Shown here: one piece after another, positions 35,091 through 46,217 of the stretch
Position numbering within the stretch: the stretch's first letter is position 1
How the letters are laid out: the number at the start of each line of letters is the position of its first letter
Source of the DNA: Heliocidaris erythrogramma
Lineage: Eukaryota > Echinodermata > Echinoidea > Camarodonta > Echinometridae
NCBI GenBank assembly: GCA_025617745.1
Contig: CM046855.1
Coordinates: 42,913,663 to 42,977,662, forward strand
Direction: 5' to 3'
DNA: 64,000 nucleotides
Program-made: the position numbers and the translations under genes
Notes under the pieces: model-generated
The model's database searches: none
What the model saw: the letters and a program-made list of their open reading frames with translations, nothing else
What the model was told of the DNA's origin: nothing

Positions 35091-35100
35091 TTGTTTGTAA

Positions 35101-36534
35101 GGGAAGTATTTCGACATGCTGGAAGAGGTACTTACAACGGAAGACGTCATCACCAAACCTCACAGAATCTACAACATGGATGAATCTGGAATCCAGATGG
35201 TTAACAAACCAGGCAAGGTGTTCGCTACAAAAGGGAAGAAGTCTGTGGTAGCATTAACCAATGCCGAGCATGGGGAAAATGTGACGGTGGTTGCTTGCTG
35301 CAACGCTAGTGGTACATATATACCCCCATACCTCATCATGAAAGGTGTGCGACGCAAGGACGAATGGACTGATGGCATTCCACCAGGATCACAAGTGGAA
35401 ATGTCACCATCAAGCTACATCAACAAGGAACTGTTTGTAGATTGGCTGAAACACTTTCGCAACCATGCTGTTGAAGGAAAGGTGTTATTGCTCATGGATG
35501 GGCATAGATCGCATGTTCAGTCAATTGAAGCTCTGGAGTATGCTGTAGCAAACAACATCCTCATGGTGTGCCTGCCACCACATACCACCAAATATCTTCA
35601 GCCACTGGACCGGACTGTCTTCAAGCCACTGAAGACCTTCTTCCAGCAAGCAGCGATTCGATGGATGAAGAACCAACCTGGAAGGGGCATCACTAAGTAC
35701 CAGTTCCCAAGTTTATTTACTGAGGCTTGGGGAAAGGCTGCATCCATGGGAAATACAACAAGTGGGTTCACTGCTTGTGGTGTGTATCCATTCAATCCGG
35801 ATAGGATCCCTGAAGACGCATTTGATCCATCGTTAGCTACAGAGCGTGATATGCCTCCTATTCCCGAAGCAGCTCCCCAGGGAGATCCAGCTCGAGCTCG
35901 AGCTCCACCAAGACCAGAGCCACCAGCTCCACCAAGACCAGAGCCACCAGCTCCACCAAGACCAGAGCCACCAGCTCCAAGACCAGAGCCACCAGCTCCA
36001 CCAAGACCAGAGCCACCAGCTCCACCAAGACCAGAGCCACCAGCTCCACCAAGACCAGAGCCACCAGCTCCACCAAGACCAGAGCCACCAGCTCCACCAA
36101 GACCAGAGCCACCAGCTCCACCAAGACCAGAGCCACCAGCTCCACCAAGACCAGAGCCACCAGCTCCAACAAGACCAGAGCCACCAGCTCCACCAAGACC
36201 AGAGCCACCAGCTCCACCAAGACCAGAGCCACCAGCTCCACCAAGACCAGAGCCACCAGCTCCACCAAGACCAGAGCCACCAGCTCCACCAAGACCAGAG
36301 CCACCAGCTCCAACAAGACCAGAGCCACCAGCTCCAAGACCAGAGCCACCAGCTCCACCAAGACCAGAGCCACCAGCTCCAAGACCAGAGCCACCAGCTC
36401 CAACAAGACCAGAGCCACCAGCTCCAAGACCAGAGCCACCAGCTCCAAGACCAGAGCCACCAGCTCCAACAAGACCAGAGCCACCAACATCTGAAGATGA
36501 GGCATCTTCAACAATGGGAGACACACATAATTGA
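35101..36534 (+). pseudogene. pogo/Tigger-like transposase, DDE catalytic part with proline-rich tail
   Basis: The frame resumes at GGG (GKYFDMLEEVLTTEDV) and runs to a TAA at 36532. It holds a DDE_1 domain: first Asp in RIYNMDESGIQMV, second in VLLLMDGHRSH, third in YLQPLDRTVF (36 residues between the last two, DD36D). PPYLIMKG and TSGFTACGVYPFNPDRIP are further family motifs. From about residue 250 of this segment (M at 35116) a tail of about 25 RPEPPAPP repeats follows, then SEDEASSTMGDTHN. It would cut and join DNA if joined to exons 1-2, but the 12.9-kb insert separates them. Confidence 0.8.
35905..36487 (+). repeat. 24/21-bp coding minisatellite (RPEPPAP)
   Basis: Tandem units CCACCAAGACCAGAGCCACC plus AGCT (24 bases), with 21-base variants lacking one codon and a few CAACAAGACC variants. 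Both lengths keep the frame. Because no stop arises in any frame, long shadow ORFs appear on both strands. Confidence 0.9.
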
Positions 36535-37460
36535 AACTATACGTTGCCGACAGCGCGCGCCGTTGCACGCAGCCGCTATTTTATATCTGCATGACAAGAG
36601 GAGGCATGGATACACAAACACTGGTGAGTTGTCAGAAATTTCTTATGCTGCCTCTTTTTTTGGATTTTTTTGTAAAAATACGTACGATCAAAAAGACATA
36701 CTAATTCCAAAAGTTTCCCTACGAGGAAACACTGTGGTGAAGGACCTGTCGGTCGCGGGAGTTATCAGGAAAGTGATATTTCAGGGCATTTCCAGTCCTG
36801 CTAACCCGTGCGCAATTAGATTGCTGGGGATGAACGCCTGGCTTCGTGATGTAAAATGCGTATAGCCAATTTTTTTTTTTTTTTTACACTCACAAAGCCA
36901 ATCCTGGCTAGTCCCGTCCATTACTTTATTGGCAGTGTACACGTGTGTGTCTTTACCATCTAGCCACACACGCGTGTGGTTGGGTGCCAGCTAACTCGGC
37001 ACTTTGGACAACTCGGCCCCACACAAAATTAGGTGCCGAGTTAGCCAGAGGGGTTTGAATCGATCAAAGATTGTGTTGCAATTTAGTATTAATCTTACCA
37101 TACTCGTGTTTTTTTTCAAGTCTAATCGTTAAAAAATGTTTTTAAAATCCATAAATTTACAAAGTGTGCGTGAAGTGACGATTACGTCATTTTTCTGCAA
37201 TCTCTGGGACAGACACTGCACAGAAGTCAGGTACTAATTTGCTTGAAACTCACATTTTATCAATTCTAAAACTCGGCTAATTCCTCGAAAATGTGTGATT
37301 TTAGAATCTTGAATCAAATAAAAGTAACAACAAAGTATGAATTTATGCGTTTGTCATCTAATAAACAATAAACTTTGTGGTCATATCTCGGCCCCTGGCC
37401 TGGCACTGGCACTGGCAGGGGCCGAGTTGTCGTCTTTCATTGTGAAATCTGACAATTTTT

Positions 37461-38540
37461 AGCTCACCTGAGCCTAAGGCTCGAGTGAGCTATTGCGATG
37501 GAAATTTGTCCGTCGTCCGTCGTCCATTAACTTTTTACATTTTCATCTTCTTCTCCAAAACCCATGATCGGAATTCAACCAAACTTGGTAGGAATCATCC
37601 TTAGGGGTAGGGGACCCAAAGTTGCTAAAATGGTACATGTTGCCCCCAGGGGGGCCCAGGGGGAGGGCCCCCAATTGTAAAAGCTATGTAAATTTCAAAC
37701 ATCTTCTTCTCCAGAACCAGAAGTTTATCTAGATATTTTGTGTGTTATATACATCTTGAAGATGAATAAAAAAAAGTTGTTCATGACATTCTCAGGGTGG
37801 CCCCATAGGCAGTCAGACCCAACTCCAGAGCACAGGTATATACTCCGAAAACGGCGTATAGAACGAGATTAATATAGAGCCCTCATCGTTCAGTGCGAGG
37901 CAGTGTGTACAAAAAGCATGGGGGAAATTGTGCAGTGTCGACCTGCTGTTGATAATATATTTTTCAAAAATAATGCTGCGGATATATTTATTTCAAATGT
38001 TTGTCATATGAAATTCACTTCATATGACGAATCATTCAAGAATTTTGAAGTTAATTGACACGCAGCATTATTTTTAAGAATATGTATATCGTTGGCAGGT
38101 TTTTGCAAGATTTTCCACATGGCTTTTGTACACACTGTCTCATACTAAACGATGAGGGCTCTATATTCATCTTGTTCTATATGCCGTTTTCGGAGTATAT
38201 ACCTGTGCTCGGTATTACGGAGTTGGGTCTGACTGATAGGGGTCCTGCGAGTGCGAGGTTAATATGCAGGAGGGGAAATGTACATTCTTTGCATGATTTG
38301 TTGTATGATTCAACCACACTTGGTGGGAATTATCCTTAGATGTAGGAGATTCAAATAATACATGACATTGTAGACCATGGGGGTGGGGGGGGGGGGATTA
38401 TGTTAATTTCTAACATCATCTCATGTACATCCTCCTAGTTGTTTCAATTTCTAACATATCTCCTGGTGGTGCTAGAGAGAACATGCACCAGATCTGAATT
38501 GATCCACCTCAGGTGAGCGTCGTGCCCCCTGGGGCTCTTG
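37461..38540. mobile_element. AGCTCACCTGAG-type dispersed element
   Basis: It starts AGCTCACCTGAGCCTAAGGC, with its own terminal hairpin AGCTCAC…GTGAGCT. It ends CTCAGGTGAGCGTCGTGCCC, then CCTGGGGCTCTTG, flanked by TTTTT on both sides. The body has TTGTCCGTCGTCCGTCGTCC and AACCAAACTTGG phrases typical of a repeat common in marine invertebrates. It is inserted in the centre of the foldback element. Confidence 0.7.
37810..38235. mobile_element. MITE with over 110-bp inverted repeats, ATAGG duplication
   Basis: CAGTCAGACCCAACTCC at the left mirrors GGAGTTGGGTCTGACTG at the right. Homology continues through ACAGGTATATACTCCGAAAA, GAGCCCTCATCGTT and TGTGTACAAAAAGC. ATAGG is duplicated (37805-37809 and 38236-38240). 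It lies inside the AGCTCACCTGAG element. Confidence 0.8.
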
Positions 38541-39441
38541 TTTTTATTGCAAGGGTAAAAGTAGTCGAAATGTATTTTCAAGGAATTATCCTAGTTTTAG
38601 AATTGATAAAATGTGAATTTCAAGCAAATTACCTGACCTCTGTTCAGTGTCTCCCCGGCCTGAGATTGCAGAAATATGACGCAATCGTCACTTCGCGCAC
38701 ACTTTGTAAATTTGCAGATTTTAAAAACATTTTTTAGCGATTAGACTTGAAAAAAAACACGAGTATGGTAAGATTAATACTAAAGTTGAAATGCAATCAC
38801 AGTGGAAAACATTCCTAATTAATTTCCATTCAACACAAACATTCCTCAACATTTCCTCAACAGGTTCGCGACACAATCTTCGATCGATTCACACCCCTGG
38901 GACGACTCGGCACGTAATTTTCGGCGGGGCCGAGTTGTCCAAAGTGCCGTTAGCCAGGACCCGTGTGGTTGTATCCGAACCACGCATGGCTGGATACAGT
39001 CACACCCCGGCATTAACACATTTCAATTAATTCTTACATTCTACGCCACTTTAATTTCCTTGAATCGTTTCAATTTCATTCTCACCGTCTTCTCTCCTGG
39101 ATTTTCTGGTGTTGTCAATGCTTGTTACAAAGTAGGGATGTTACAAAATTTTGAGATATTAAATTAGGGATACCAATACAAAAAAGTGTTAAAAATAAGT
39201 TTAAATGAAAGGCAGTGTCAACACAAGGCAAACTCACCAATTTGCAGTATCAGAAATGGCCTTCAAAGCGAGATATTTAGCTCTAAAGTTGGCGACTCCA
39301 TAAATATGAGCCCTGATAAATATGTTTATTGGATAGAGCATGACAAGAACTTTAATTTGATACCTCATACAACCCAATGGCAATGACTTTAGTATTAATG
39401 AAGTTAAGACTTATTTTACACCCGAAAATACGCCTTTTATA

Positions 39442-39975
39442 TAATGCCCCTCTACTGGCTGCAGTTTTTGTCTGATCACCTTCAAATTTCACCTGGAGGT
39501 GCATTATGGTAAGATGAAGAAGCCTATTGTTTTTGGTGTGGGTGGGAGTCATGGGCAGAGTCATGGTTGCCATGGTAACCATATTTTTAATGAAATAGTA
39601 AAGATTGTCTTGTGAGCACTCTACCGGCTGCAGTTCGCGATGGATCACCTTCAAATTTCGCATGGAGGTACATTATGGTAAGATGAAGACGCCTATTGTT
39701 CTTGGTGTGGGCGGAGTCGACATGGTTGCCATGGTAACCATATTTTTAAAGAAATAGTAAAGATTTTCTTGTGAGCGCTCTACCGGCTGCAGTTCTTGTC
39801 GGATCACCTTCAAATTTCGCATGGAGGTGCATTATGGTAGGATGAAGACGCCTATTGTTTTTGGTGTGGGGGGAGTCAACATTGTTGCCATGGTAACCAT
39901 ATTTTTTAAAGAAATGGTAAAAATTTTCTTGTGAGCGCTCTACCGGCTGCAGTTTTTGTCGGATAACCTTCAATT
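39442..39975. repeat. Tandem repeat, about 160-bp units, 3-4 copies
   Basis: Units contain CTCTACCGGCTGCAGTT, CACCTTCAAATTTCGCATGG, AAGACGCCTATTGTTTTTGG and TTGCCATGGTAACCATATTT. The layout (tandem units closing on TTGCCATGGTAAC) parallels the TATACCCCC element at 27402-28241. Confidence 0.7.
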
Positions 39976-39979
39976 TCAA

Positions 39980-41900
39980 AACAACTAAAAAATGACAAAA
40001 GTACAAAAAGGTCAAATTTGTCAGCAGTGATACCCGAGGTCCCAAATTGCCACTTTATCCATTTCAGTCACAACATTGATTCAAATGGGGGATGGGTGAC
40101 GGGTTCGGGAGATGCATGTACTCGGACTGGTCCCCCCCTCCGAGTGCTCTAGTTATACATCGAGATGGTGGCAACTTTCCTAGCTCACTGTAAGACAGTA
40201 TGCTCCACGAGAATAAAGAAAACTTTGTGTGACTTAAGATCTGACACTGACAGAGGAGACATTCAAAATGAAGTACAACGACAAGTCTCTGCTATTCAAA
40301 TTGTTGTAGTCGACATACGCTTGGTTTTCTGTGTTCCTGACCCTGGTACACTAATATTGTATAATGATTTTGGCACTATTAGGAAGAGAAAAATCTACTG
40401 TTTCTAGGGATAACATTTTATTGACGCAACATTGGTTTGATTTTGAAAAATGGGAAGGTTCCTCAAAGAAAAAAAAAAATTTTGCCTATATCCAAACCGG
40501 AACATCCATCCCTGAATCGTTATGAACAAACAACTTCAGAATCTTGGCTTTGATATGTGACCAAATTCATGCAAAATGAGCTATTCTTCACGTCAAAATC
40601 AAAGATCGGAACAGCCCTATGCTTCACTCATTATGCAAGCACCAACCGCTTATACATACGCCTGAATAAAAGGAAGTGAATTATCTCGTGCTGAAGATTG
40701 ACTGTACCATATGCACGGTTATAACCTCCACTAGGCCTGGGAATTGGAATAATATTCGAATAGCTTACCGCCGATCGGTAATCGAAGACCACTTTTCTCA
40801 CTATTCGAATATTCGTTCAATGACGAATAGTGATTTGGACATTCGATTACCTAAAGCATCATGACAAAAATGATCTTTATACATCAGAAGTACTGCATAA
40901 CAGACTACAAGCACATAAAAGAAGTAAAGAGGCATTTTACTTGCTAAAATAATACAACAGATGTCCAAAATGTGCCATGAAAAGTTTGTAAAAAAAAACA
41001 CATGAAAGTAAAAGAGTTATGGCATCACTTCGACAATAAAACACACAAGCCGGTCGGCCACAATCAGTTTATACATGTAGTCACCCAGTACGATCATGGG
41101 GATACACAGTGGCCTAGCTCGCTATTGTCTCTGCAGAGCTCTAGTGCAGCTCCGATCTGGAGTAAGATGATTGTAATTCTTCAAATATGAAAGAGCGTTG
41201 CAAAATAAAAATCGTCACTTTACAATAATCCTCTGTTATAGCTGTCTCTGTGATATTATATGTGCTGGAGATACACACCAGCTATGGGAGGCAATTCTCT
41301 GTGTGGTATGGAGTGGAGGTTAGGCCTTGGACGAATAGCATTTTTACTATTCAAATATTCAAGCAAACATGTATTCAAATAATTCAAATATTTCAAATAC
41401 CTAGTTTAAAAATCTATTGTATATCACGCTCAAGGAGCAAGATCGCCGGACAAAAATAGCCTGAAAATTTCACTTGATCAAGGTGATAAAGATCTTTTTG
41501 GAGAATTTAGCCTGAAACCAGCTTTTCTATGATGCTTTTCCAGGCTGGAAACAACATAGGGCTGTGTGTTAATGGGTGGAAATCTCTCTTCAAACATGAG
41601 GGAGATGTATCCAGAATTCGCTGGCAAACCAAAAGAGAGTTGTCAGCTGTACTCCCAAATTTTCTGACCAGCAAAAGAATGGGGGTGCAGTCACACCCCC
41701 TTCAAACTGGCCTTTCCTTTTGTCCAGATTTTTCATATTTATTCATATAGGAAAATTTATTTATTTTTTTTTTTTTAATTTTTATTTTCACTCTTCACAG
41801 CTTATATCAAAATTAAAATGTACACCTCAACCTGTATTAAATGCACCGATGACAATGAAAATGAAAATGACAAAATCACCTTGTGTAAAAGTATTTTTTG
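39980..41900. other. Repeat-poor to AT-rich stretch, no gene seen
   Basis: No supported coding region. ATTCGAATAT-type phrases cluster at about 40729-40860 and 41325-41405 next to TAGGCCTGG words, suggesting the edges of a decayed DNA transposon. Confidence 0.4.
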
Positions 41901-41912
41901 TTTGTTTTTCAG

Positions 41913-41984
41913 ATAAAATCAAGCAAGAGGTGATGGATGCAGGATACTTGGATACTGATCCCGATCTGTGGACAATCACGCAAG
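41913..41984 (+). CDS. Zinc-finger gene, upstream exon 1 (IKQE module)
   Basis: This 72-base exon lies between TTTTTCAG and GCAAG/GTACAAG and is phase 1 at both ends. With a leading G it encodes DKIKQEVMDAGYLDTDPDLW and then TITQ. It contains IKQE, a ψ-K-x-E motif of the kind used for SUMO attachment. The same phase is used by the two next exons and by the zinc-finger exons at 55960 and 58232, so they can be joined in any order. The true first exon was not found. Confidence 0.6.
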
Positions 41985-42240
41985 GTACAAGTAAAGTCAT
42001 GACAAATTCATTTATATTCATACAAATAAAGTAGGTCATAACTACGTAAAAGCCACCTGAGTGAAACGGTTTTATCTCATTCTGAAACAGATTTTTTTTC
42101 CCTTCATTTCAGATTTTTAAAAAGACTTTAAAAGTTTCTCTTAAAATGTAGAATTGTTTGCCAACTTCCTACCATAGCAAAAACTGGTTTGAAGTTTTTT
42201 AAATTATAAAGGCAAACTCACAATTCAAAATGCAAACATA

Positions 42241-42512
42241 ATAATAATAATAATAATATTGGATATTTATATAGCGTTCATATCCACCATGAATGGTGCT
42301 CAAGGCGCTCCAATATTACCCCGGCTCTAGCTAGGCTACCGATTTCGGTGCTCACAGCATTCAAGGAATTAATTCCTGCCGGTACCCATTTAACACCTGG
42401 GTGGAGAGTTGCAAATGTAGATTAATGTCTTGCCAAAGAACAGTAGTGCCGAACCCACGACCTTCCCATCTCCAGTCAAGTGTTTAAACCACTCGACTAC
42501 GACACCTCTACA
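42241..42512 (-). mobile_element. tRNA-derived SINE with (ATT)n tail
   Basis: On the minus strand a tRNA-like head (GTCGTAGTCGAGTGG A box, GTGGGTTCGGCAC near the B box) is followed by the conserved middle TTTGGCAAGACATTAATCTA and a 3' part TGAACGCTATATAAATATCC ending in repeated ATT. The same middle block occurs in the SINE at 47004-47241. Confidence 0.75.
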
Positions 42513-43003
42513 AACATGAGGTAAACTGAAACCCGACTGTTTTTAGAACAGAACGTACTGGTATAGCCCCTATGCAAATTGAGGGATCAACAATAGCTGT
42601 AAGATAATCGCCGGTACAGGCGTTTTAGTCAATGATGGGTCTAAACGCTATTGAAATCGATGTAAACATTGATTTAAATCATACAGAAGTGTTCATGCGG
42701 GTATGGGGTTCCAAATTGCAAAGCAGCAAAGTGTTAGTCAGAGGACAATAAGAGAGGGACTGTATTATGCCATACGTTAGAAATGTACTTTAAGTGATAT
42801 TAGACTGGAAATAGACAATACAACCGAAAGCTGGACCCAAAGCTCCTGCACCTTATGTTGACCAATCAAAAGCAAGTATTTGATAAATATCTGTTGATGC
42901 CCTCTAGTGGCTAAATAGTTTTATTTATAGTCGATGCCTCAAATTATATGTCTTCATCATCATGATTGATAATGGAACCTGTTTAACTTTGTTTCGTGTA
43001 CAG

Positions 43004-43327
43004 AGCAAAATGAAAGTTTGGATGGAAATAAGGGAGATGAGGAGCAGCCATCAGCAGAGAATAAATACAAAATCTACTATATCAAGGAAGAAGACTGCGT
43101 AGAAACACATCTACAAGATGAAGACCAGACATCATCAGTATCAGAGAAGAGGAAGCACCTTCAAACCAACATCAATCAAGAACCTGACAAAAGAGTCTGT
43201 AGGAAGAAGAGGACCTCTCATCTGACAAAAAAAGAGGGATTTCAGGAGCAGCAGTCAGAAGAAACTGATGAATCCGAGATCTACTACATGAAGGAAGGAG
43301 ACTTGTCCGGAGCATGTCGTCAAGAAG
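43004..43327 (+). CDS. Zinc-finger gene, upstream exon 2 (acidic IKEE module)
   Basis: The exon follows GTGTACAG and ends at CAAGAAG/GTACCT, 324 bases, phase 1/1. It encodes EQNESLDGNKGDEEQPSAEN, then KYKIYYIKEEDCVETHLQDE, a basic centre KRVCRKKRTSHLTKKE, and a second partial module ESEIYYMKEGDLSGACRQEG. It is acidic with IKEE (ψ-K-x-E) and has no zinc finger. It is clearly homologous to the exon at 45234-45398 (E.HESL…AEEN…IYYIKEE). Such N-terminal exons in C2H2 genes usually carry regulatory or SUMO-targeted segments. Confidence 0.65.
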
Positions 43328-43548
43328 GTACCTCTCTAGGGGCTGGTATAAATTAAGGCTTGGTCAAACCTGAGCAGCAATAATGATAAAAAACTATATG
43401 CATATATAAGGTATCGATAACAATGACAAAAAGTGGTTTGACCTTTGCTGATTTTCGCAACAATGAGATTGTTGGTTCTTTCAATCAAACATTATCGACA
43501 TTGGCTCCATCCCTTCTACCGCACACTACACATCAAAGGAGTGCAATT

Positions 43549-43813
43549 ATTGGCTCACAGATTTTATTGTTGAGATCTGTCCTAAAAAAAATTTATGATG
43601 AGCGATCCCAACGATTCAATAAATTGTTAAGTGATGCTCATTAGCACATATCATTGAGGTCTTTCATACAACAATAATTTCCAATTAATTTTCTACATAT
43701 TGGCTCACAGATTTTATTGTTGAGGTCTGTCCTAGAAAGAAAATCGGTGTTGAGCGATCCCAAAGACTCAATAAATTGTTGAGGGAGGCTCATTAGCATA
43801 TATCATTGAGGTC
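43549..43813. repeat. Two tandem copies, 150-bp period
   Basis: TTGGCTCACAGATTTTATTG, TTGAG(A/G)TCTGTCCTA, GAGCGATCCCAA and GCTCATTAGCA then ATATCATTGAGGTCT repeat at 43549-43660 and 43699-43813, with small indels. Located in an intron of the zinc-finger gene. Confidence 0.7.
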
Positions 43814-44634
43814 TCACCAATTTTATTGTTAAATGCATGTGGCCGTCCAAGCGTGAAAGTTCAAAAGTTGATCTTAATTGATGTTGGTAGAGTATTAATT
43901 TTTCTTTAATGTGATAATTATTTTGTTATATTTCATTGAGAGTTTATATGAAAATTTGGAACAATCAGGGATGTAAGACTTCCGGATTTTTCCAGATTTT
44001 TCTGGAATTCCGGATTTTTTTAAATTTAAGAAACATTTCCGGGTTTTTTCTGTGACATGTTATGTGTTGAAGGCATTATCGTACTTTCGTGTGCATTAAC
44101 CTAGTGGCGGAAAAAAAATCTCGCAAATGAAATATAGTCTTGTACGGGCCGTTTCAAACGAAGTATGTTAATATAGCGTGAAGTGGTTCTCGTACGCACA
44201 GCACAAATTTTGTATAAAAATCCTGGTAACGAGTATGTGTGGACAAGTGCTATGGACTGTAAAACCATGCGCTTTACTAAAATTTGCGTAACAGCCACGT
44301 AATGATTTTGTATTTTGAACGTGCGGCGACAGGAAAAGTGGACTGATGTATGAGACTATACCTTCTGGATCATGCATTGTCAGGACCACCGCATTGCGAA
44401 GCTAGCGCTAGCACACGTGCACAGCGATATTGCGCTATATGTGTGCTGTTGACGTCGCGTATAGCATGCATATCACGCAGCTGCACAGGTACTTGGACGT
44501 TTATGACTTTGTGATAGCGTTTCGACTTCTTTTCCTGATTTTCTTTTGCCTCTTATTGGAATAAAAAATCAAAATGGAAGTGGACAGGACTGCAAATATA
44601 GCGAAAATCGACATAGGAATCAAGAATACCGGTA

Positions 44635-44724
44635 AGTGGAATTGGAAATGGACAGAGGAGAAGCATGCGAAAGGAGTATTCTTGAAATGGACAGAGGAGA
44701 AGCATGCGAAAGGAGTATTCTTGA
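44635..44724. repeat. 43-bp tandem duplication
   Basis: AAATGGACAGAGGAGAAGCA followed by TGCGAAAGGAGTATTCTTG occurs twice without a gap. Confidence 0.8.
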
Positions 44725-45233
44725 GCGATTACGTTCGGACACCTACACTTGACTGAATCACTGCACTGGGATCGTCATATATTTTCCGGATTTTTTTTTG
44801 CTACCCACTTACATCCCTGAACAATAAAAGAGTCCACTTTCTTTTTTGCTGAGTATAGTTATTGTTATTGTTATCAGTGAAGTCTGAGCATGCCTTTGTA
44901 CTGCACAGTCATCAATATACGTGTCTATCAAGGTAAGGACACGTTTGGTGTGGGAAGGGATGATGGCTTACTGGCATCATCGGGGAGGAACTGGTCTTCC
45001 TAGGTGCATTAATGGTACTTGGTGCATTAAAACAAGGCCGCCTAATAAGGGGGGGGGGGTGTGGAAAGGTATGATATCATAAGATAATTTTCACACTCCA
45101 TTTCGCCTCTACACTTCATTCTCTGTCTCTTTCTATGGTCTCTTTACTGGAGTTTGCATTTCAATTTGAAAGACGTACCAGGTACATTGCTTGACTGTTT
45201 TCTTTGTCACTGTTTTCTCATTTCTTCCTCCAG

Positions 45234-45398
45234 AGCACCATGAAAGTTTAGGTGAAAATCATGATATTCAAGAGCAGCAAGCAGAAGAAAACAGTGGATA
45301 TGAGATATTTTATATCAAAAAAGAAGAACCGTTGGAACCATGTTTACAAGAAGACACCTCTGGTATGAATGCTACTATACAGTCATCCATAAATCTAG
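45234..45398 (+). CDS. Zinc-finger gene, upstream exon 3 (IKKEE module)
   Basis: The exon follows CTTCCTCCAG and ends at AATCTAG/GTAAAT, 165 bases, phase 1/1. It encodes EHHESLGENHDIQEQQAEEN, then SGYEIFYIKKEEPLEPCLQE and DTSGMNATIQSSINL. It duplicates the plan of the 43004 exon: acidic start, aromatic-rich IFYIKKEE, and a CLQE end. With phase 1 it can splice to 55960 or 58232, or formerly to the dead copy near 46760. Confidence 0.65.
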
Positions 45399-46010
45399 GT
45401 AAATGCACTGTCCTGTTGTTAACTTAAGCCCTCTGCACAGTACACCATCTGACTGCCTTCTTATTTTTATTAAACACGTGCAATATCAAATGATATGAAA
45501 ATATCAACATGTCAAATTGTCCTTATTGAGGTTCATAACGGTCACATGAATGGTAAAATCATAATTTTTAGGTATTTGGGGCATTCTGTTCAGAGTAAAA
45601 GATCAACCTGCTGTGAAACACATTGATTGATGTCAGACCATTCACAAGGATTTAATACATTGGAATGACATTGGAATTAATCACCGGACATGTCTGGTTT
45701 TATTCTTTATTGTCTAACTTGTAAGAGGAGTGTGAAGTAACATACTGGGTACATGAAAGGTACAGTACATGTATGTTGTTATTTTCTCGATATCGGCACA
45801 ATATAAATCATGGTACATTATGTGTCGAGAACTCCCAATTGATCAACCGCCGGGGCACCAGCCACAGTCTGCACTGCGGCATCCCCGTGTTATGTATATA
45901 CAATGTACATGGATTTTCTTTGACTTTCGCACAAGTTGAAAATTGCCTAAGTCGACGCATTTCACTCAGTCCCGTCATGATCGACTAAGGCGAGGTTCCA
46001 CACTTGCTGT

Positions 46011-46205
46011 GGTAGACAAAAGAACATCCCTTCATTGCTATTAGATAAAAATATGTAGAACAGGTGTCACATGCATATTCACCTGTACTACATATTTTAC
46101 ATAATAGCAATGAAGGGATATTCTTTTGTCTACCAGAGCAATTGTGGAGGGTACAATGAGGAGCTGTATATTTTGTCCGCTCTCTTCGTCATCGTGTTCA
46201 TAGTG
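46011..46205. mobile_element. Foldback MITE, left-truncated copy
   Basis: It matches the 4269-4531 element from GGTAGACAAAAGAACATCCC to CATCGTGTTCATAGTG and is again followed by TAA. The outer left arm is missing. Confidence 0.7.
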
Positions 46206-46217
46206 TAATGATTTTTA

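Larger units (their letters stand above)
22197..35100. mobile_element. 12.9-kb insert with inverted termini and minisatellite ends
   Basis: The left end TTACAAAAAAAATTGTATGG matches, in reverse complement, the right end CATAGCAATTTTTGTTTGTAA, giving about 25 aligned positions. The segment lies between two parts of one transposase protein, and deleting 22197-35100 joins them in frame (…VQN/GKYFDM…). Both subterminal zones (22.2-23.8 and 33.7-35.1 kb) consist of TATGGTA-type minisatellites. Inside are a poly(A) retroposon, tRNA-like repeats, a TATACCCCC-type repeat, other MITEs, and a few splice-bounded candidate exons. No known transposase was recognised and no target duplication is clear. The alternative is a very long repeat-filled intron, but splice phase argues against that. 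Confidence 0.5.
36982..38962. mobile_element. hAT-like foldback element with about 450-bp arms, 8-bp duplication
   Basis: GTGTGGTT flanks both sides (36974-36981 and 38963-38970). The arms start GGGTGCCAGCTAACTCGGCA on the left and, in complement, GGGTCCTGGCTAACGGCACT on the right. They remain alignable through GGACAACTCGGCCCC, CTTACCATACTCGTGTTTTT, GTGACGATTACGTCA and TCTAAAACTCGGCTAATTCC. The centre is occupied by a separate element. No transposase is present. Confidence 0.8.

Noticed and set aside
22197-35100. A single very long intron of the transposase gene
   Set aside because: The nearest GT (22211) leaves two bases of a codon, while the acceptor at 35101 needs one, and the segment has paired inverted ends. 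Not fully excluded without transcripts.
35598-36524. Long Gly-rich minus-strand ORF and plus-strand QDQSHQLH ORF across 35846-36865
   Set aside because: They are other-frame readings of the 24/21-bp RPEPPAP coding repeat, which has no stops in any frame. The conserved DDE frame is the real one.
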